The position numbers and the translations under genes were made by a program. A DNA stretch of 64,000 bases from Nocardia fluminea (lineage in GTDB: Bacteria; Actinomycetota; Actinomycetes; Mycobacteriales; Mycobacteriaceae): assembly GCF_002846365.1 (NCBI RefSeq), contig NZ_PJMW01000002.1, positions 2,790,001-2,854,000 of the forward strand, in the 5' to 3' direction. Positions 1-9,290 of this stretch are shown here, piece by piece. The notes under the pieces were generated by a model. That model saw only the letters and a program-made list of their open reading frames with translations, searched no databases and was not told the DNA's origin. The first letter of the stretch is position 1, and each line of letters starts with the position of its first letter.

Positions 1-524
1 CTACAGCGGCCCGCCAATTCACGCCACTCATGGAGGCGATTGTGGTATCCGGCCGGAACGTTGCTGAGACACGCTCTGTGCCGGTATCGGAGTTGCTGGA
101 ACAGTATGGCTCGATGCTTGTCGGCAGCGCATCGATGATCGACGGCACGGTAGGCCTGATATATCGGCTCACCACCATCGAGATTCTGAATAGCCAACGC
201 GAGCTATTCGACGCCACAGTCAGTGTTGTAGGCCAACGCTTCTTCCCCGCCCTCGCAGGAACGCTATTCACGGCGCAGGCTCATCTGTCAGAGTACGCGG
301 TAATGCTCACGCCGGTTCTTGCAAGTGGCAGCCGAATGGTTTCGACGCCTGGTGTTTCGAGCATGCAACTCTCCGAGATACTGTCGCGTCTGGATCGGTC
401 GTTCACGTCGACACCTAGTGGCCCGGCACTGAGTATCAAACTGATTCTCGATCTAGTGCCCGCGATTGCGGCGTCCTCGCCGGGAACGTTCGTTCCGTCA
501 CCGTATTCCGGAGGTGGTCGATGA
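1..524 (+). CDS. mceA: MCE-family protein at the MceA position, C-terminal part only
   Basis: The reading frame is open to the left window edge, so only the last ~174 residues are seen. This is the predicted C-terminal region after the MCE/MlaD domain, ending in a Ser/Pro/Gly-rich tail. No MCE domain is visible in this part; the assignment rests on position, directly upstream of five consecutive MCE proteins in the order B-C-D-E-F. MceA proteins are exported subunits of a lipid/sterol import complex in the actinobacterial envelope. Its stop overlaps the next start in an ATGA arrangement, so translation is probably coupled. The upstream yrbE permease genes would lie outside the window. Confidence 0.8.
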   Translation, partial: TAARQFTPLMEAIVVSGRNVAETRSVPVSELLEQYGSMLVGSASMIDGTVGLIYRLTTIEILNSQRELFDATVSVVGQRFFPALAGTLFTAQAHLSEYAVMLTPVLASGSRMVSTPGVSSMQLSEILSRLDRSFTSTPSGPALSIKLILDLVPAIAASSPGTFVPSPYSGGGR

Positions 525-1537
525 ACAGGCATGGCAGCCTATTGGTGGTAGTCGCGAAGCTCGCGGTTTCTGTAGTCGTGATCGCAGTGCTGCTCGCAGC
601 AATCGCGCAGACTGTGCAACGCCCCGTCTCAGGAGGGACTAAGCAGTTCTCATCGGAATTCGTCGATGCGAACGGTCTCAAGTCCGGAGACGATGTTCGG
701 ATGAACGGTGTCCGCATAGGCAAAGTGCTTTCGATCTCACTTGAGGATGGTCGCGCAATCGTTACGTTCATGGTCGAACGCGATCGGAATTTATACGAGA
801 ACACCGTCCTGGCGATACGATATCAGAGTCTGGTGGGCCAGCGTTACGTCGATGTTCAACAATCATCGCCAGTCACGGCGGAGTTGGCGGCAGGCAGTAG
901 GATCGGGGCTTCCAGAACCATCCCGTCATTCGACATCACAGCCCTATTCAACGGGCTGAAACCGGTTCTGAGCGAGTTGTCGCCAGCAGCAGTAAATAAG
1001 TTCGCTACTAACATGATCGCCGCTATAGAAGGAGACGGCTCGGGTATCGGTTCGGTTCTCGACTCTATCCAGACGTTGTCCAGCTATACGATGGACCGAC
1101 AGGCAGTGATTACCGCATTGGTGGCTAATCTGAAAAAGATATCTGACCATCTCGGCGGTCGATCCTCACATCTGGTGCAGCTTGTTTCGGAGCTGTCGGT
1201 GGTTGTCTCAACGCTACGTAGCAAGGTGGATGGAATCGTCGAATTCGCTCTTATGGCTCCAGACGTGATCGCGCCGCTGAACAGCCTCCTCGACGCGATT
1301 GGGTTGACTCCTGGTAGCAATCCGGACGCCGATACGCTGCTGCGGGCGATATTTCCAGATCCTCAACAGGCAGTCGAAGTACTCCGAAAACTGCCAGCGA
1401 TGCTCCAGACCCTGAATAGTTGGATTCCGTCCGATAGTCCTGTCGTGAACCGAAACTGTTCGAACGGGAACGTAGACAGTCCGGATCCTTTCCAGGTGAT
1501 GATCACGGGACAAAGGATATCGATATGCAAAGGATGA
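521..1537 (+). CDS. mceB: MCE-family protein MceB
   Basis: 338 residues. One N-terminal membrane segment (about residues 8-30) anchors or exports the protein. It is followed by an MCE/MlaD domain (about 38-115) with the typical sequence GLKSGDDVRMNGVRIGKV, and then a long, mostly helical region. It is a subunit of the Mce lipid-uptake complex, thought to form a channel between inner membrane and outer layer. The start overlaps the mceA stop (ATGA). Codon use is less GC-rich than in genes at the right side of the window. The B label comes from order in the operon. Confidence 0.88.
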   Translation: MNRHGSLLVVVAKLAVSVVVIAVLLAAIAQTVQRPVSGGTKQFSSEFVDANGLKSGDDVRMNGVRIGKVLSISLEDGRAIVTFMVERDRNLYENTVLAIRYQSLVGQRYVDVQQSSPVTAELAAGSRIGASRTIPSFDITALFNGLKPVLSELSPAAVNKFATNMIAAIEGDGSGIGSVLDSIQTLSSYTMDRQAVITALVANLKKISDHLGGRSSHLVQLVSELSVVVSTLRSKVDGIVEFALMAPDVIAPLNSLLDAIGLTPGSNPDADTLLRAIFPDPQQAVEVLRKLPAMLQTLNSWIPSDSPVVNRNCSNGNVDSPDPFQVMITGQRISICKG

Positions 1538-2565
1538 TAGCCAAACTAGTAAGGATAGCCGGGAGATTCGCTGGCTGGGCGCCAACGGCCGCCTCATCAC
1601 GTGATTTGCGGGAATTGCGATGGGGCTTCGTCGGAGCGTTCCTGATGGGTGTCGCGTTGCTAGCGAGCGTTTTGGTGTACGTGGTGCCATTCGGCCAGTC
1701 GACGTACTGGGCCGAGATGTCGGAACTCGGGTCCATAAAGGTCGGCGATGACGTCCGTATCGCCGGTGTTCCGGTCGGTGCCGTGAAATCGATTGAGCTG
1801 CGTCGGAAGGACGTCCGCGTGAGCTTTACGATTGACGATGATATTTTCATAGGCGATCAGACAAGTCTCGACGTCCGAATGTTGACTCTGATCGGTGGGC
1901 ACTATCTCGCCGTGACATCAGCAGGGACTTCATCGCTTCGCGCCCCGATACCTTCTGACAGAGTGCATCTCCCATACAGCCTCGGTCGGACCTTTCAAGA
2001 TGCAGCACAGCCGATCGCGGATATCGAGGGCGACACCTTACGGCAGAACTTGACTAACATGAATCGCGCGATCGCCTCCGGGCCGGCAGGGATCCAGCGA
2101 GCAGTCGATGCGTTCACATCGCTCGTCGAAATTCTCGACCGTCAGAGTCGGGACGTGTCGGAAACGCTTGCGATGGCCGACGAGTACATCAGTGCGATCA
2201 ATAACTCGAAGGCGATCCTCGGGGAACTAATCGCAAGTGTCAACCTTATGGAGACGGTGGGGCTCGGCAAAAGGGCTGAGATTTTCGAGGCAGTCCGGTT
2301 GATGGAACAGCTTCTGTCTCGGATCGCGGCACTCGAGCCGGTGTACCGGTCAAGGCTGGATTCCATCGCCCGAAGTCTGGCCGAGGTCATACCCGAACTG
2401 AACCGTCTGGGCGAAGGTATGGGGCAGATCATCACAAGCACTCGGGACTTGATGTCGAGACTGCAGCCGATCGCTTCCTCAGAAGATGGCGTCGTTGTTG
2501 ACCAGTCTGCATCAGTTGTCGTTGCGCAATCGGTTTGTATTCCCGTCCCTGGAAAGGACTGCTAA
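1525..2565 (+). CDS. mceC: MCE-family protein MceC
   Basis: 346 residues. The N-terminal ~40 residues are cytoplasmic and basic, followed by a membrane segment (about 34-56) and an MCE domain with the sequence SIKVGDDVRIAGVPVGAV. The rest is helical, as usual for MceC. An alternative start four codons in (1534) gives an ATGA overlap with the mceB stop; I kept the upstream ATG because an AAAGG lies just before it. Part of the same operon and lipid-import complex. Confidence 0.88.
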   Translation: MQRMIAKLVRIAGRFAGWAPTAASSRDLRELRWGFVGAFLMGVALLASVLVYVVPFGQSTYWAEMSELGSIKVGDDVRIAGVPVGAVKSIELRRKDVRVSFTIDDDIFIGDQTSLDVRMLTLIGGHYLAVTSAGTSSLRAPIPSDRVHLPYSLGRTFQDAAQPIADIEGDTLRQNLTNMNRAIASGPAGIQRAVDAFTSLVEILDRQSRDVSETLAMADEYISAINNSKAILGELIASVNLMETVGLGKRAEIFEAVRLMEQLLSRIAALEPVYRSRLDSIARSLAEVIPELNRLGEGMGQIITSTRDLMSRLQPIASSEDGVVVDQSASVVVAQSVCIPVPGKDC

Positions 2566-2567
2566 GG

Positions 2568-3671
2568 ATGAATAGGATTCTGGCCTCCCGCGGTCTCATA
2601 TCCGTCCTGGGCGTCGGGGCTATGTGCACGATATTGGTTGCTGGGTACTTCGCGGTACTCAATCCGCCCAAGACGATGCGGCACTACTGTGCAACGATGC
2701 CGGACGCAATTGGGCTGTACACCGGAAACCACGTCACCATTCGTGGCGTCAGAGTTGGCACGGTGACGCACATCGAACCCCGTGGTGATGCGGTGCAGGT
2801 TGGTTTCGAGGTGGACGCCAACTATTCGCCGCGTGGTGAGGTATCGGCCACTACCCTGTCAGACACCATCGTTGCTGATCGCTCCCTTGCTATTCTCGAC
2901 AACAGCGAATCCGATGCTGAATGGGATCCCCGGAAGTGCATTTCCCGTACATTGACTCCGAAGAGCATGACACAGACACTCGATGCGTTGGGTGCCCTCG
3001 CAGCAGAAATCGACAATGGGAGTGATCCGGCACAGCGAGGGCAGCTATCCGAGGAAATCGCCGCACTCGACAGCTCGTTGTCCGGCACCGGTCCGAGAAT
3101 GAACGAAATAATCCGCACACTCGATCGAGCGCTCGGCTCTTCCAGCGCTGCCGCCGGACACCTCGGGGCACTCATAGATTCGCTGCACATCTTGATGAAT
3201 AGTGTCGCGCGTGGATGGGGAGATATCGAATCCATGATCACCCGTTTGGCGCCGGGGCTGGCGGTGATCGACCACGGAATCTTCGCGCGAACAGTCTCGA
3301 TCATCGACTCATTGCGAATTATCGTGCCATGGCTGAACGAAATCACCACCATGTTCGGTGACCAAATCCTCCAAGGTCTCGATGCGACAGTTCCCCTCGC
3401 TCGCCTCGCTAGCGCGAATATCGGTACAATGAGGGACATTGTCGACATGGCGCCGCCGCTGCTGCAAGCCTTCGTGGACGTAACCGACGCGCACAGCGGT
3501 CGACCCGTTCTGACGTATGCAGCACCTAGGGTGGCCATGCCCCAAGCTGATGCTGACCGAATATGTGCTGCGATCGGCCTTGTCGCACAGGGCCGTTGCG
3601 ATACTGCCGAGGACGGGTTGACGAATGTGTCTCTGATTCCCTTGGTGCTCGGAGTGGCAGGTGCGCGATGA
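2568..3671 (+). CDS. mceD: MCE-family protein MceD
   Basis: 367 residues from the ATG two bases after the mceC stop. A longer frame upstream would overlap mceC and is unlikely. There is an N-terminal membrane segment (about 9-31), then an MCE domain with YTGNHVTIRGVRVGTV, then a helical C-terminal half. Like other Mce subunits it is predicted to act outside the cytoplasmic membrane in lipid import. The stop overlaps the mceE start. Confidence 0.87.
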   Translation: MNRILASRGLISVLGVGAMCTILVAGYFAVLNPPKTMRHYCATMPDAIGLYTGNHVTIRGVRVGTVTHIEPRGDAVQVGFEVDANYSPRGEVSATTLSDTIVADRSLAILDNSESDAEWDPRKCISRTLTPKSMTQTLDALGALAAEIDNGSDPAQRGQLSEEIAALDSSLSGTGPRMNEIIRTLDRALGSSSAAAGHLGALIDSLHILMNSVARGWGDIESMITRLAPGLAVIDHGIFARTVSIIDSLRIIVPWLNEITTMFGDQILQGLDATVPLARLASANIGTMRDIVDMAPPLLQAFVDVTDAHSGRPVLTYAAPRVAMPQADADRICAAIGLVAQGRCDTAEDGLTNVSLIPLVLGVAGAR

Positions 3672-4759
3672 TTAATCTGAGAGTACATGCGGTGGCCATT
3701 CCTTCCCGGACCTGCCTGACGCAATTCGTGACCGCGGCCGCTGTGGCACTTGTATGCCTTGTCCCCGGCTGCGGATTCGATCCAGCTGCGATTCCTGTCC
3801 CTGGGACTGGGATATCGGGGGACCGCTATGGTATCCGAATCGAGTTCGCCAATACGCTAAACCTGCCGTCACAAGCACGAGTGACGGTCGACGGTCTACG
3901 TGCCGGAATTGTCCGCGATGTTGCGGTGATCGATGCCGGGAAAGATAACGACGGATACGTCGTGGTCGACGTGGAAATCATCGAATCGGTGCGGTTGCCT
4001 GTTGGAACTACGGCTGAGCTCCGCCAGCCGACCATATTGGGTGACGTCTCCATAGCGTTGATCACGCCGGAGGCCGACGGAGGTGGCCTCATCGCGCCGG
4101 GCTCCACAATCGATCGAGGACAAACTAAGCCGTTGCTTCAGGTTGAGGACACCATGAACGTCTTGGCGACCTTTGTCCAAGGGGGTGGAATACAGCAGGC
4201 TCAGGAGATCATCAACCGCGTGAACTCGGTGCTTCCGGCGGATACACGGGAGACTGCCTCGATCTCGGAGGTGCTGGGTGCCGATATCGAAGACTTGGCA
4301 CAGCACCTGGATGCTGTCGACGCCTTGCTGGGTGGACTGCGGGCCAGTACCGATGCTGTGCTGAGCCGAACACCCGAGTTGGAGTATCTGCTTACAGATT
4401 CTGGAGTGGATCAGGCGGCTGCGTCGATGACGTCCATGATCGGTTTGATCTCACTGTACGATGGATTCACGCTACTGGCAGATTCCCTCCGATGGATCGG
4501 TCCACTGGCGCAGTCAGGCGACGCGGCTGCCCGTGCCTTTATACCACTCCTTTTCACGTCCCGGCCGTTGGACCTCTCAGCCCCGTCGAACTTGAACAAG
4601 ATCATTGCGTTGTTGCGCGAAAAGGTCATTCCATTCGTGGAGCACGGACCGAAGGTTAATGTTATCGGCCTTGAGACTGCCGAAGGCTCTCCCGGATCCG
4701 AAGCCGACCGGATCGCTGGGATTTTATCGGCATTGCGTATGATCGGAGCAGTGCGATGA
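3668..4759 (+). CDS. mceE: MCE-family lipoprotein MceE
   Basis: 363 residues. I chose the ATG that overlaps the mceD stop (ATGATTA) because it gives a clean lipoprotein signal: basic N-terminus, hydrophobic stretch of about 15 residues, and a lipobox ending LVPGC with the acylated cysteine near residue 35. The Pro at -2 is slightly unusual. The MCE domain follows (SQARVTVDGLRAGIVRDV). MceE is usually the lipid-anchored subunit (Lpr) of the complex, consistent with its position fifth in the operon. Confidence 0.9.
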   Translation: MINLRVHAVAIPSRTCLTQFVTAAAVALVCLVPGCGFDPAAIPVPGTGISGDRYGIRIEFANTLNLPSQARVTVDGLRAGIVRDVAVIDAGKDNDGYVVVDVEIIESVRLPVGTTAELRQPTILGDVSIALITPEADGGGLIAPGSTIDRGQTKPLLQVEDTMNVLATFVQGGGIQQAQEIINRVNSVLPADTRETASISEVLGADIEDLAQHLDAVDALLGGLRASTDAVLSRTPELEYLLTDSGVDQAAASMTSMIGLISLYDGFTLLADSLRWIGPLAQSGDAAARAFIPLLFTSRPLDLSAPSNLNKIIALLREKVIPFVEHGPKVNVIGLETAEGSPGSEADRIAGILSALRMIGAVR

Positions 4760-5712
4760 AACTGAGTTCGGCACTATCCCTCGTTGCGATCATGTCGGTT
4801 TTGACTCTGGGCGTCGGTTATCTCGCATTCGGTGTATTGCGAATAGATGTCTTCAGCGACTCGATCAACGTGACGTTGCGTGTTCCCCAGGCGGGAAGTC
4901 TGCTGGTGGGTTCACCGATACTTCTACGTGGTGTGAAGGTGGGAGAGATCGCGTCGATAGAGAAAGTCGAACGTGGTGTCGAAATGCAACTAGCCCTCGA
5001 GTCGAGATACCGAATTCCGGCAACGGGGACCGCGACAGTCGAAGACCTATCAGGTCTCGGTGAGCCGTATATCGAGTTCGTGCCCAAGAACGGCGCCGGT
5101 CCCTACCTAACCGATGGCCAGCGCCTCGACGCGGTACAAGTAGTACTGCCCCGTTCGATTCCAGACGTGGCGCAGACTGTTACGGGGCTGCTTGAACAAC
5201 TGAATCCACAGGCGATCAGCAACATCGTCAAGACGTTGGATCAAGCGCTGACGGGAACAGACACCGTTATGCCGAGGCTGGCAGCCTCGACGACACTGTT
5301 GTCGGAGACGATTCTGAGTAGGTCGCCCGCCATCCGCAGCATCCTCGTCGATCTACAGACGATGGGCGCGGACATGGCTTGGGCCGGGCCCGGGATGGAA
5401 GCCGCTGGTCCCTTGTGGGACGAGGCAGGAATGTGGGGTGCTCTCATCGCCGATTCCATCGCCCGGCTGGCCCGTATCGGCACCATGCCGGACGACTACT
5501 TGCAAGGCAACGGCGTCGTACCTTTCCTCGGCGAGGTCACGGAATATCTCAGCCGCATTGGACCCGACTTGCAAGAATTGGCACCAGCCGTTCAGCCGCT
5601 GGCGGACAGCGCGGCGATGTCCATACCACAGATAGACATAAGCGATTTGATATCACGTGCTCTCAGCGCGACTGGAGACAGTGCATTAAATGTGCGTATC
5701 GGCATCAAATAG
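4756..5712 (+). CDS. mceF: MCE-family protein MceF
   Basis: 318 residues, shorter than many MceF proteins, which often exceed 400; the Pro/Gly-rich tail seen in some is absent. N-terminal membrane segment (about 7-28) followed by an MCE domain with SLLVGSPILLRGVKVGEI, then a helical region. Starts inside the mceE stop (ATGA). It ends the set of six Mce subunits; the next gene encodes an Mce-associated protein. Confidence 0.87.
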   Translation: MKLSSALSLVAIMSVLTLGVGYLAFGVLRIDVFSDSINVTLRVPQAGSLLVGSPILLRGVKVGEIASIEKVERGVEMQLALESRYRIPATGTATVEDLSGLGEPYIEFVPKNGAGPYLTDGQRLDAVQVVLPRSIPDVAQTVTGLLEQLNPQAISNIVKTLDQALTGTDTVMPRLAASTTLLSETILSRSPAIRSILVDLQTMGADMAWAGPGMEAAGPLWDEAGMWGALIADSIARLARIGTMPDDYLQGNGVVPFLGEVTEYLSRIGPDLQELAPAVQPLADSAAMSIPQIDISDLISRALSATGDSALNVRIGIK

Positions 5713-5742
5713 GACTGAAACACGCTATCCGAGGAGATATTC

Positions 5743-6375
5743 ATGCCCATAGAAACCGCTGACAACATCGACGGCCGAACGGAGAGCGTATCCAGTAAGT
5801 TGGATATGCCGCCAGAGTCGGTCGTAGAGATCAGGAACCGGTTTGGTCCGGGAAGAACGCTGTCGGTGGACTTGCGCTCGATCATTGTCGGGGTGATAGT
5901 GGTAACACTTGTCGTTGGGATGTCTGTTAGCTTTTTGTTGTGGCTCTCGACGAGGAATGAGCTGCGAGAAACTGACTCCATTGCGTCCGCGGAAGAAAGG
6001 GCTGAAGAAGTAGCCTCCGAGTACGCTGTTGGCGCGTCCAATATTGATTATCAGAACTTCGATGGATGGGTACGTAATCTGAAATCGAATACTTCCCCCG
6101 CCCTAACGAACAAGTTCGACCTCACTGCCCCTCAACTCAAAGACATAGTACTTCCGCTTAAGTGGAGTTCGAACGCGACCCCCATCGCCGCGAAAGTGAA
6201 ATCGGAAGACGCTGGTGTTTATGTTGTGAACGTCTTCTTGAGTGTGACATCGACCAGTGTGCAGACCCCGGAGGGTGCGCAAACAACCGTCACCTACACG
6301 GTGACGCTAGACAAGAACGCGGATTGGAAGATCACGGATGTCGGCGGTGTTGACATGGCCCTTCCGATCAAGTAG
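5743..6375 (+). CDS. Mce-associated membrane protein
   Basis: 210 residues with an acidic cytoplasmic N-terminus of ~45 residues, one membrane helix (about 47-69) and an extracytoplasmic C-terminal domain with the fold-type sequence VTYTVTLDKNADWKITDVGG typical of Mce-associated (Mas/Mam) proteins. Such proteins stabilise or assist Mce complexes. It follows mceF by 30 bp with an AGGAG before the ATG, so it belongs to the operon. Exact family is an inference from context and topology. Confidence 0.75.
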   Translation: MPIETADNIDGRTESVSSKLDMPPESVVEIRNRFGPGRTLSVDLRSIIVGVIVVTLVVGMSVSFLLWLSTRNELRETDSIASAEERAEEVASEYAVGASNIDYQNFDGWVRNLKSNTSPALTNKFDLTAPQLKDIVLPLKWSSNATPIAAKVKSEDAGVYVVNVFLSVTSTSVQTPEGAQTTVTYTVTLDKNADWKITDVGGVDMALPIK

Positions 6376-6409
6376 CCGGCGACACTGTCAGTAGCAGGGA
6401 ACTGAAATA

Positions 6410-7312
6410 ATGACCTCGAAATCTACGATCTTTGTTGCTCCCCGAAACTACACGCTGGAGCGGGACTCTGGGCCTGCTTTACATATCGCCGAGTGGGGAT
6501 CGACGAGCCCGAGAGTGACAATCATCCTGGCACACGGGTTGGCTCTTTCTCATGGGAGTTGGGAAGACGTCGCACAACTGGTCGTCACGGCGGATCCCAC
6601 CGTACGTGTACTCGCCTACGACCATCGAGGACACGGGCAGTCGCAATCTGCTCCAGCGAGCCTGGAGCTTCTCGCCGACGATCTCGCTGCAGTCATCTCC
6701 GCATATGCACCCGTCGGCCCGATCGTGCTCGGCGGTCATTCCATGGGCGGAATGACATTGATGGCGTTGGCCGAACGCGACAGCATGGTGCTCGAAGCGC
6801 GAGTCGTCGGCGTCGCGTTCGTGGCGACTGGAGCCGGAGATATCCTCGGACGACTGATGCGCCGCGGGTTCTGGTCATGGTTGGTATCGCTGGCGTTGAC
6901 TGTGGCACCGCTTCTCGTGATCCCTTCCCGGCCGCTGCTCATCGTGCGACAGCTGACACGCGCCGTCTTGTTCGGGTACCGACCATTCCGCCACGACCTG
7001 AACCGAGCGGTAGGGCAGCTGGCGAGCAGCAATCCTCGCAGCGTCGCACAGCTGACTCGTTCGATCCTGTCCCATGATCGGTACTCGGCACTGGATCGAT
7101 TCGACTGCCGTGTCGTCGTATTCGCAGGTTCGCGAGATCTGTTGACTCCCGTTTATCACGCTCGTGCGATACACCGTCGCGTACCAAGGAGCGGCCTGGT
7201 CATCTTCCCGAACTCCGGACACTTCCTACCCTATGAACGTTGCGGTGAGATTGCGGCCCACCTACTGGGATTGACAATGCCAATGGCGTACTCGGACAGC
7301 GACGTTGCATAG
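6410..7312 (+). CDS. alpha/beta-fold hydrolase
   Basis: 300 residues. Contains the oxyanion-loop sequence LAHGLALSHGSW, the nucleophile elbow GGHSMGGM (Ser near 113), an aspartate in FAGSRDLLTP and a final histidine in FPNSGHFLPYE: a complete Ser-Asp-His triad. It lies 34 bp after the Mce-associated gene in the same direction, so a role with the lipid imported by Mce (ester hydrolysis) is plausible but unproven. Substrate cannot be told from sequence. Confidence 0.85.
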   Translation: MTSKSTIFVAPRNYTLERDSGPALHIAEWGSTSPRVTIILAHGLALSHGSWEDVAQLVVTADPTVRVLAYDHRGHGQSQSAPASLELLADDLAAVISAYAPVGPIVLGGHSMGGMTLMALAERDSMVLEARVVGVAFVATGAGDILGRLMRRGFWSWLVSLALTVAPLLVIPSRPLLIVRQLTRAVLFGYRPFRHDLNRAVGQLASSNPRSVAQLTRSILSHDRYSALDRFDCRVVVFAGSRDLLTPVYHARAIHRRVPRSGLVIFPNSGHFLPYERCGEIAAHLLGLTMPMAYSDSDVA

Positions 7313-7319
7313 CGGCATG

Positions 7320-7935
7320 GAGGCTCGAGTTCGTCGTAGGCCCAGCCGGTGTCGCCGGACAGCTCTTAGGTCTTGCCCTGATGCTCCTCGGTGGTGACCA
7401 CAACGGCGATGATTTCAGCCAGATTCCGGCGCGACGCCGAAGCGACCACACCGTCGCCGGTGCTCGACAGCGGCACCGGTCTCGCGAACGGTGGGGATGA
7501 TGTCGCGGCCGTAGTTCTCGCTGTACCAGCCGCTGCGCAGGATCGTGAACGACACCCCGCTGGCACGCACGCGTCTTCTGTGGGCAGGTGCATGGCCGCG
7601 GTCGACAGCGCGGTGTCGTCGGCTTTGAGGCCGCTGGTGTAGATGATCCGCGCGGCACCGGCTTTGGCGACGGCAGCGATCTCCTCGGTGTGCTGGCGGT
7701 CGCGGTTGGCCAGGGCGGTGCCCGAGATCAGCACGAACATATACACCGGCGTAATGGTGGTGGGGTCGTCGTAGTCGATGACCGCGGTGTGCACCCCTCG
7801 GGCGGCGTGGTCAATGATCTTGGCCAGGTCGCGGGCACCGGCGATTACCTCGGCGGGGTCGGTGCTGCGGTCGAGGACGGCTTCGACGGCTGCTCGGCCG
7901 AGGTGACCGCAGGTAACGGTGATGACGATGGACAC
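7320..7935 (-). pseudogene. decayed NAD(P)H:quinone oxidoreductase-like (QorB/NmrA type SDR)
   Basis: Starts as a normal NmrA-like atypical short-chain dehydrogenase (MSIVITVTCGHLGR, a damaged GATGHLGR nucleotide-binding loop) and continues through YTSGLKADDTALSTAAMHL. The frame then shifts: the expected block SFTILRSGWYSENYGRDI is read in another frame around 7500-7560, and the frame shifts again near 7440. Just after EEHQGK a TAA replaces the Tyr codon expected before ELSGDTGWAYDEL. At least two frameshifts and one nonsense change make this a pseudogene. Confidence 0.75.
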
Positions 7936-7962
7936 AGGTCTCCGTTCAGGTTTCGACGGTGG

Positions 7963-8554
7963 TCAGTTGCTGATGGCGGCTGCGCGATGCAGGTAGCGAC
8001 TCTCGCCGATCTGATCGGCGGTGAAGGCGGCGATGCCGGCGCGGGTGATCGCGAAGCCGAGCTTGTCGGTGCCGAAGAACCTGACCGGATATGGCCCTTC
8101 GGTGCACAGTCCTTGGGGGGCGATGAACCGCACGATCGTCCTATCCAGCCCCGAGGGCATGATCTTGTTCGACATGCCGGTGATCTCCTCGTAGGCGCGG
8201 GGCATGAACGTGCGCGGCATGAACTCGATCAACCCGGTGATCAAGGTCGGGGACCCCCGCGGGTCCAGTACCGCAGGAGTGGCGTGGCCGATGAAGCGGC
8301 CCACACCGTGACGCTTCATCGCCGCCAGGATGTGGCTGGTGCCCTCGATCAGCGGGGTCCCGGTTGGCTTTGCGGTCCATGCTCGGGCCCAACGCGCTGA
8401 TCACTGCATCGGAAACCTCGCCGACCACGACTTTCACCTGCTCACCCCAGCGAGAAGGGATCTTGGCGGGTTGTGGGCGTAGGCGGTCACGGTCTGCCCG
8501 GCCGCGAGCAGCCGTTCCACCATCAGCGAACCGGTGGCCCGAAAACAGTGACAT
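7963..8554 (-). pseudogene. decayed NAD(P)-binding oxidoreductase (NmrA/SDR-like)
   Basis: The C-terminal part (7963-8319) reads cleanly as FIGHATPAVLDPRG... to the end. The N-terminal part is in other frames: an intact NPAKIPSRWGEQVKVVVG block followed directly by VISALGPSMDRKA, with the residues that normally separate them missing, then another frame change before the C-terminal block. The Rossmann glycine loop at the start is also scrambled. It lies immediately upstream of, and in the same direction as, the QorB-like pseudogene, so this looks like a dead two-gene operon of related enzymes. Confidence 0.65.
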
Positions 8555-8587
8555 TCATACGAGTCCTCCTTCGGGAATCGGGGTGGT

Positions 8588-8750
8588 CAGGAGGCGTAGG
8601 GGCCGAAACGTCCCCAAGCGACGAACACCGCGGCTTCCAGCAGGGCAAGGTTGAACACGATCGCGGCGGGCTCCTTCCAGCGCGCGTGGGCCACCATTGC
8701 CAGCGCCATGATCACCGCGAGGCCGACCGCGGCGCTGAGACGTCGATGCC
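8588..8750 (-). pseudogene. DoxX-like membrane protein, C-terminal fragment
   Basis: A short minus-strand frame ends at 8588 and reads LSAAVGLAVIMALAMVAHAR, then a WKEPA turn, a second hydrophobic helix and WGRFGPYAS before the stop. This is the last two-helix part of DoxX-like small membrane proteins. The N-terminal half is absent: to its right the sequence changes abruptly at about 8740-8750 into a plus-strand peptidase fragment, marking a rearrangement junction. Confidence 0.5.
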
Positions 8751-9290
8751 TTCAGCTTCTACCGCCGCAATACTCCGTTCGTTTTCCTCGACACCACCGC
8801 CGAGCGGCTACGGTTCGATGCACCTCACGACCTCGGGCACCTGTGTATTCACGGCATTCATGCTGTGCCGCACGGGTGCGAGGCAGAAGCTGCGGCGATC
8901 AGTTCGCTAACGCGTTGCTCAAGTCGCCATGATGTTCTATCGGTGGGACTGCGAAACCCTAGCGTGGCGCAGGTCATCCGTGCCAAGGCTCGATGGAACG
9001 TGTCCGCGACAGCGCTGGCGAACCGGCTGCATGCGCTGGGTTTGATAGCTGACTGGACGTATCGCGCAGCGTTGGTGGAATTGAGCAAGCGCGGAGTCCG
9101 CTCCGCGCGCCCAGGCTCGGCGCTTGTCCACGAATCGTCACAGGTGCTGGGTAAAGTGCTCGCCGGCCTGCATGGGCAAGGGATGACGGTGCGCGACATT
9201 GCCAAGGAGTTCGGTCTCACTCCCCAAGGGGTGACCGAGTACCTGTTCGGACTGACGACGACCCAGCACGAAGGTAACGGGTCCGGACGG
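8739..9290 (+). pseudogene. ImmA/IrrE-type (M78) protein, 5'-truncated
   Basis: The frame from 8739 reads DAFSFYRRNTPFVFL, then RFDAPHDLGHLCIHG, matching the zinc-peptidase region of actinobacterial HTH-ImmA/IrrE proteins (normally AHELGHLVLH; here the HExxH glutamate has become Asp and the preceding Ala is Pro). It continues EAEAAAISS, ARWNVSATALANRLHALGL and SSQVLGKVLAGL. The HTH domain and start are missing, truncated at the junction with the DoxX-like fragment. Intact relatives combine an XRE-type HTH with a peptidase that often cleaves a partner repressor. The cysteine-rich continuation to 9503 is probably not coding. Confidence 0.65.
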
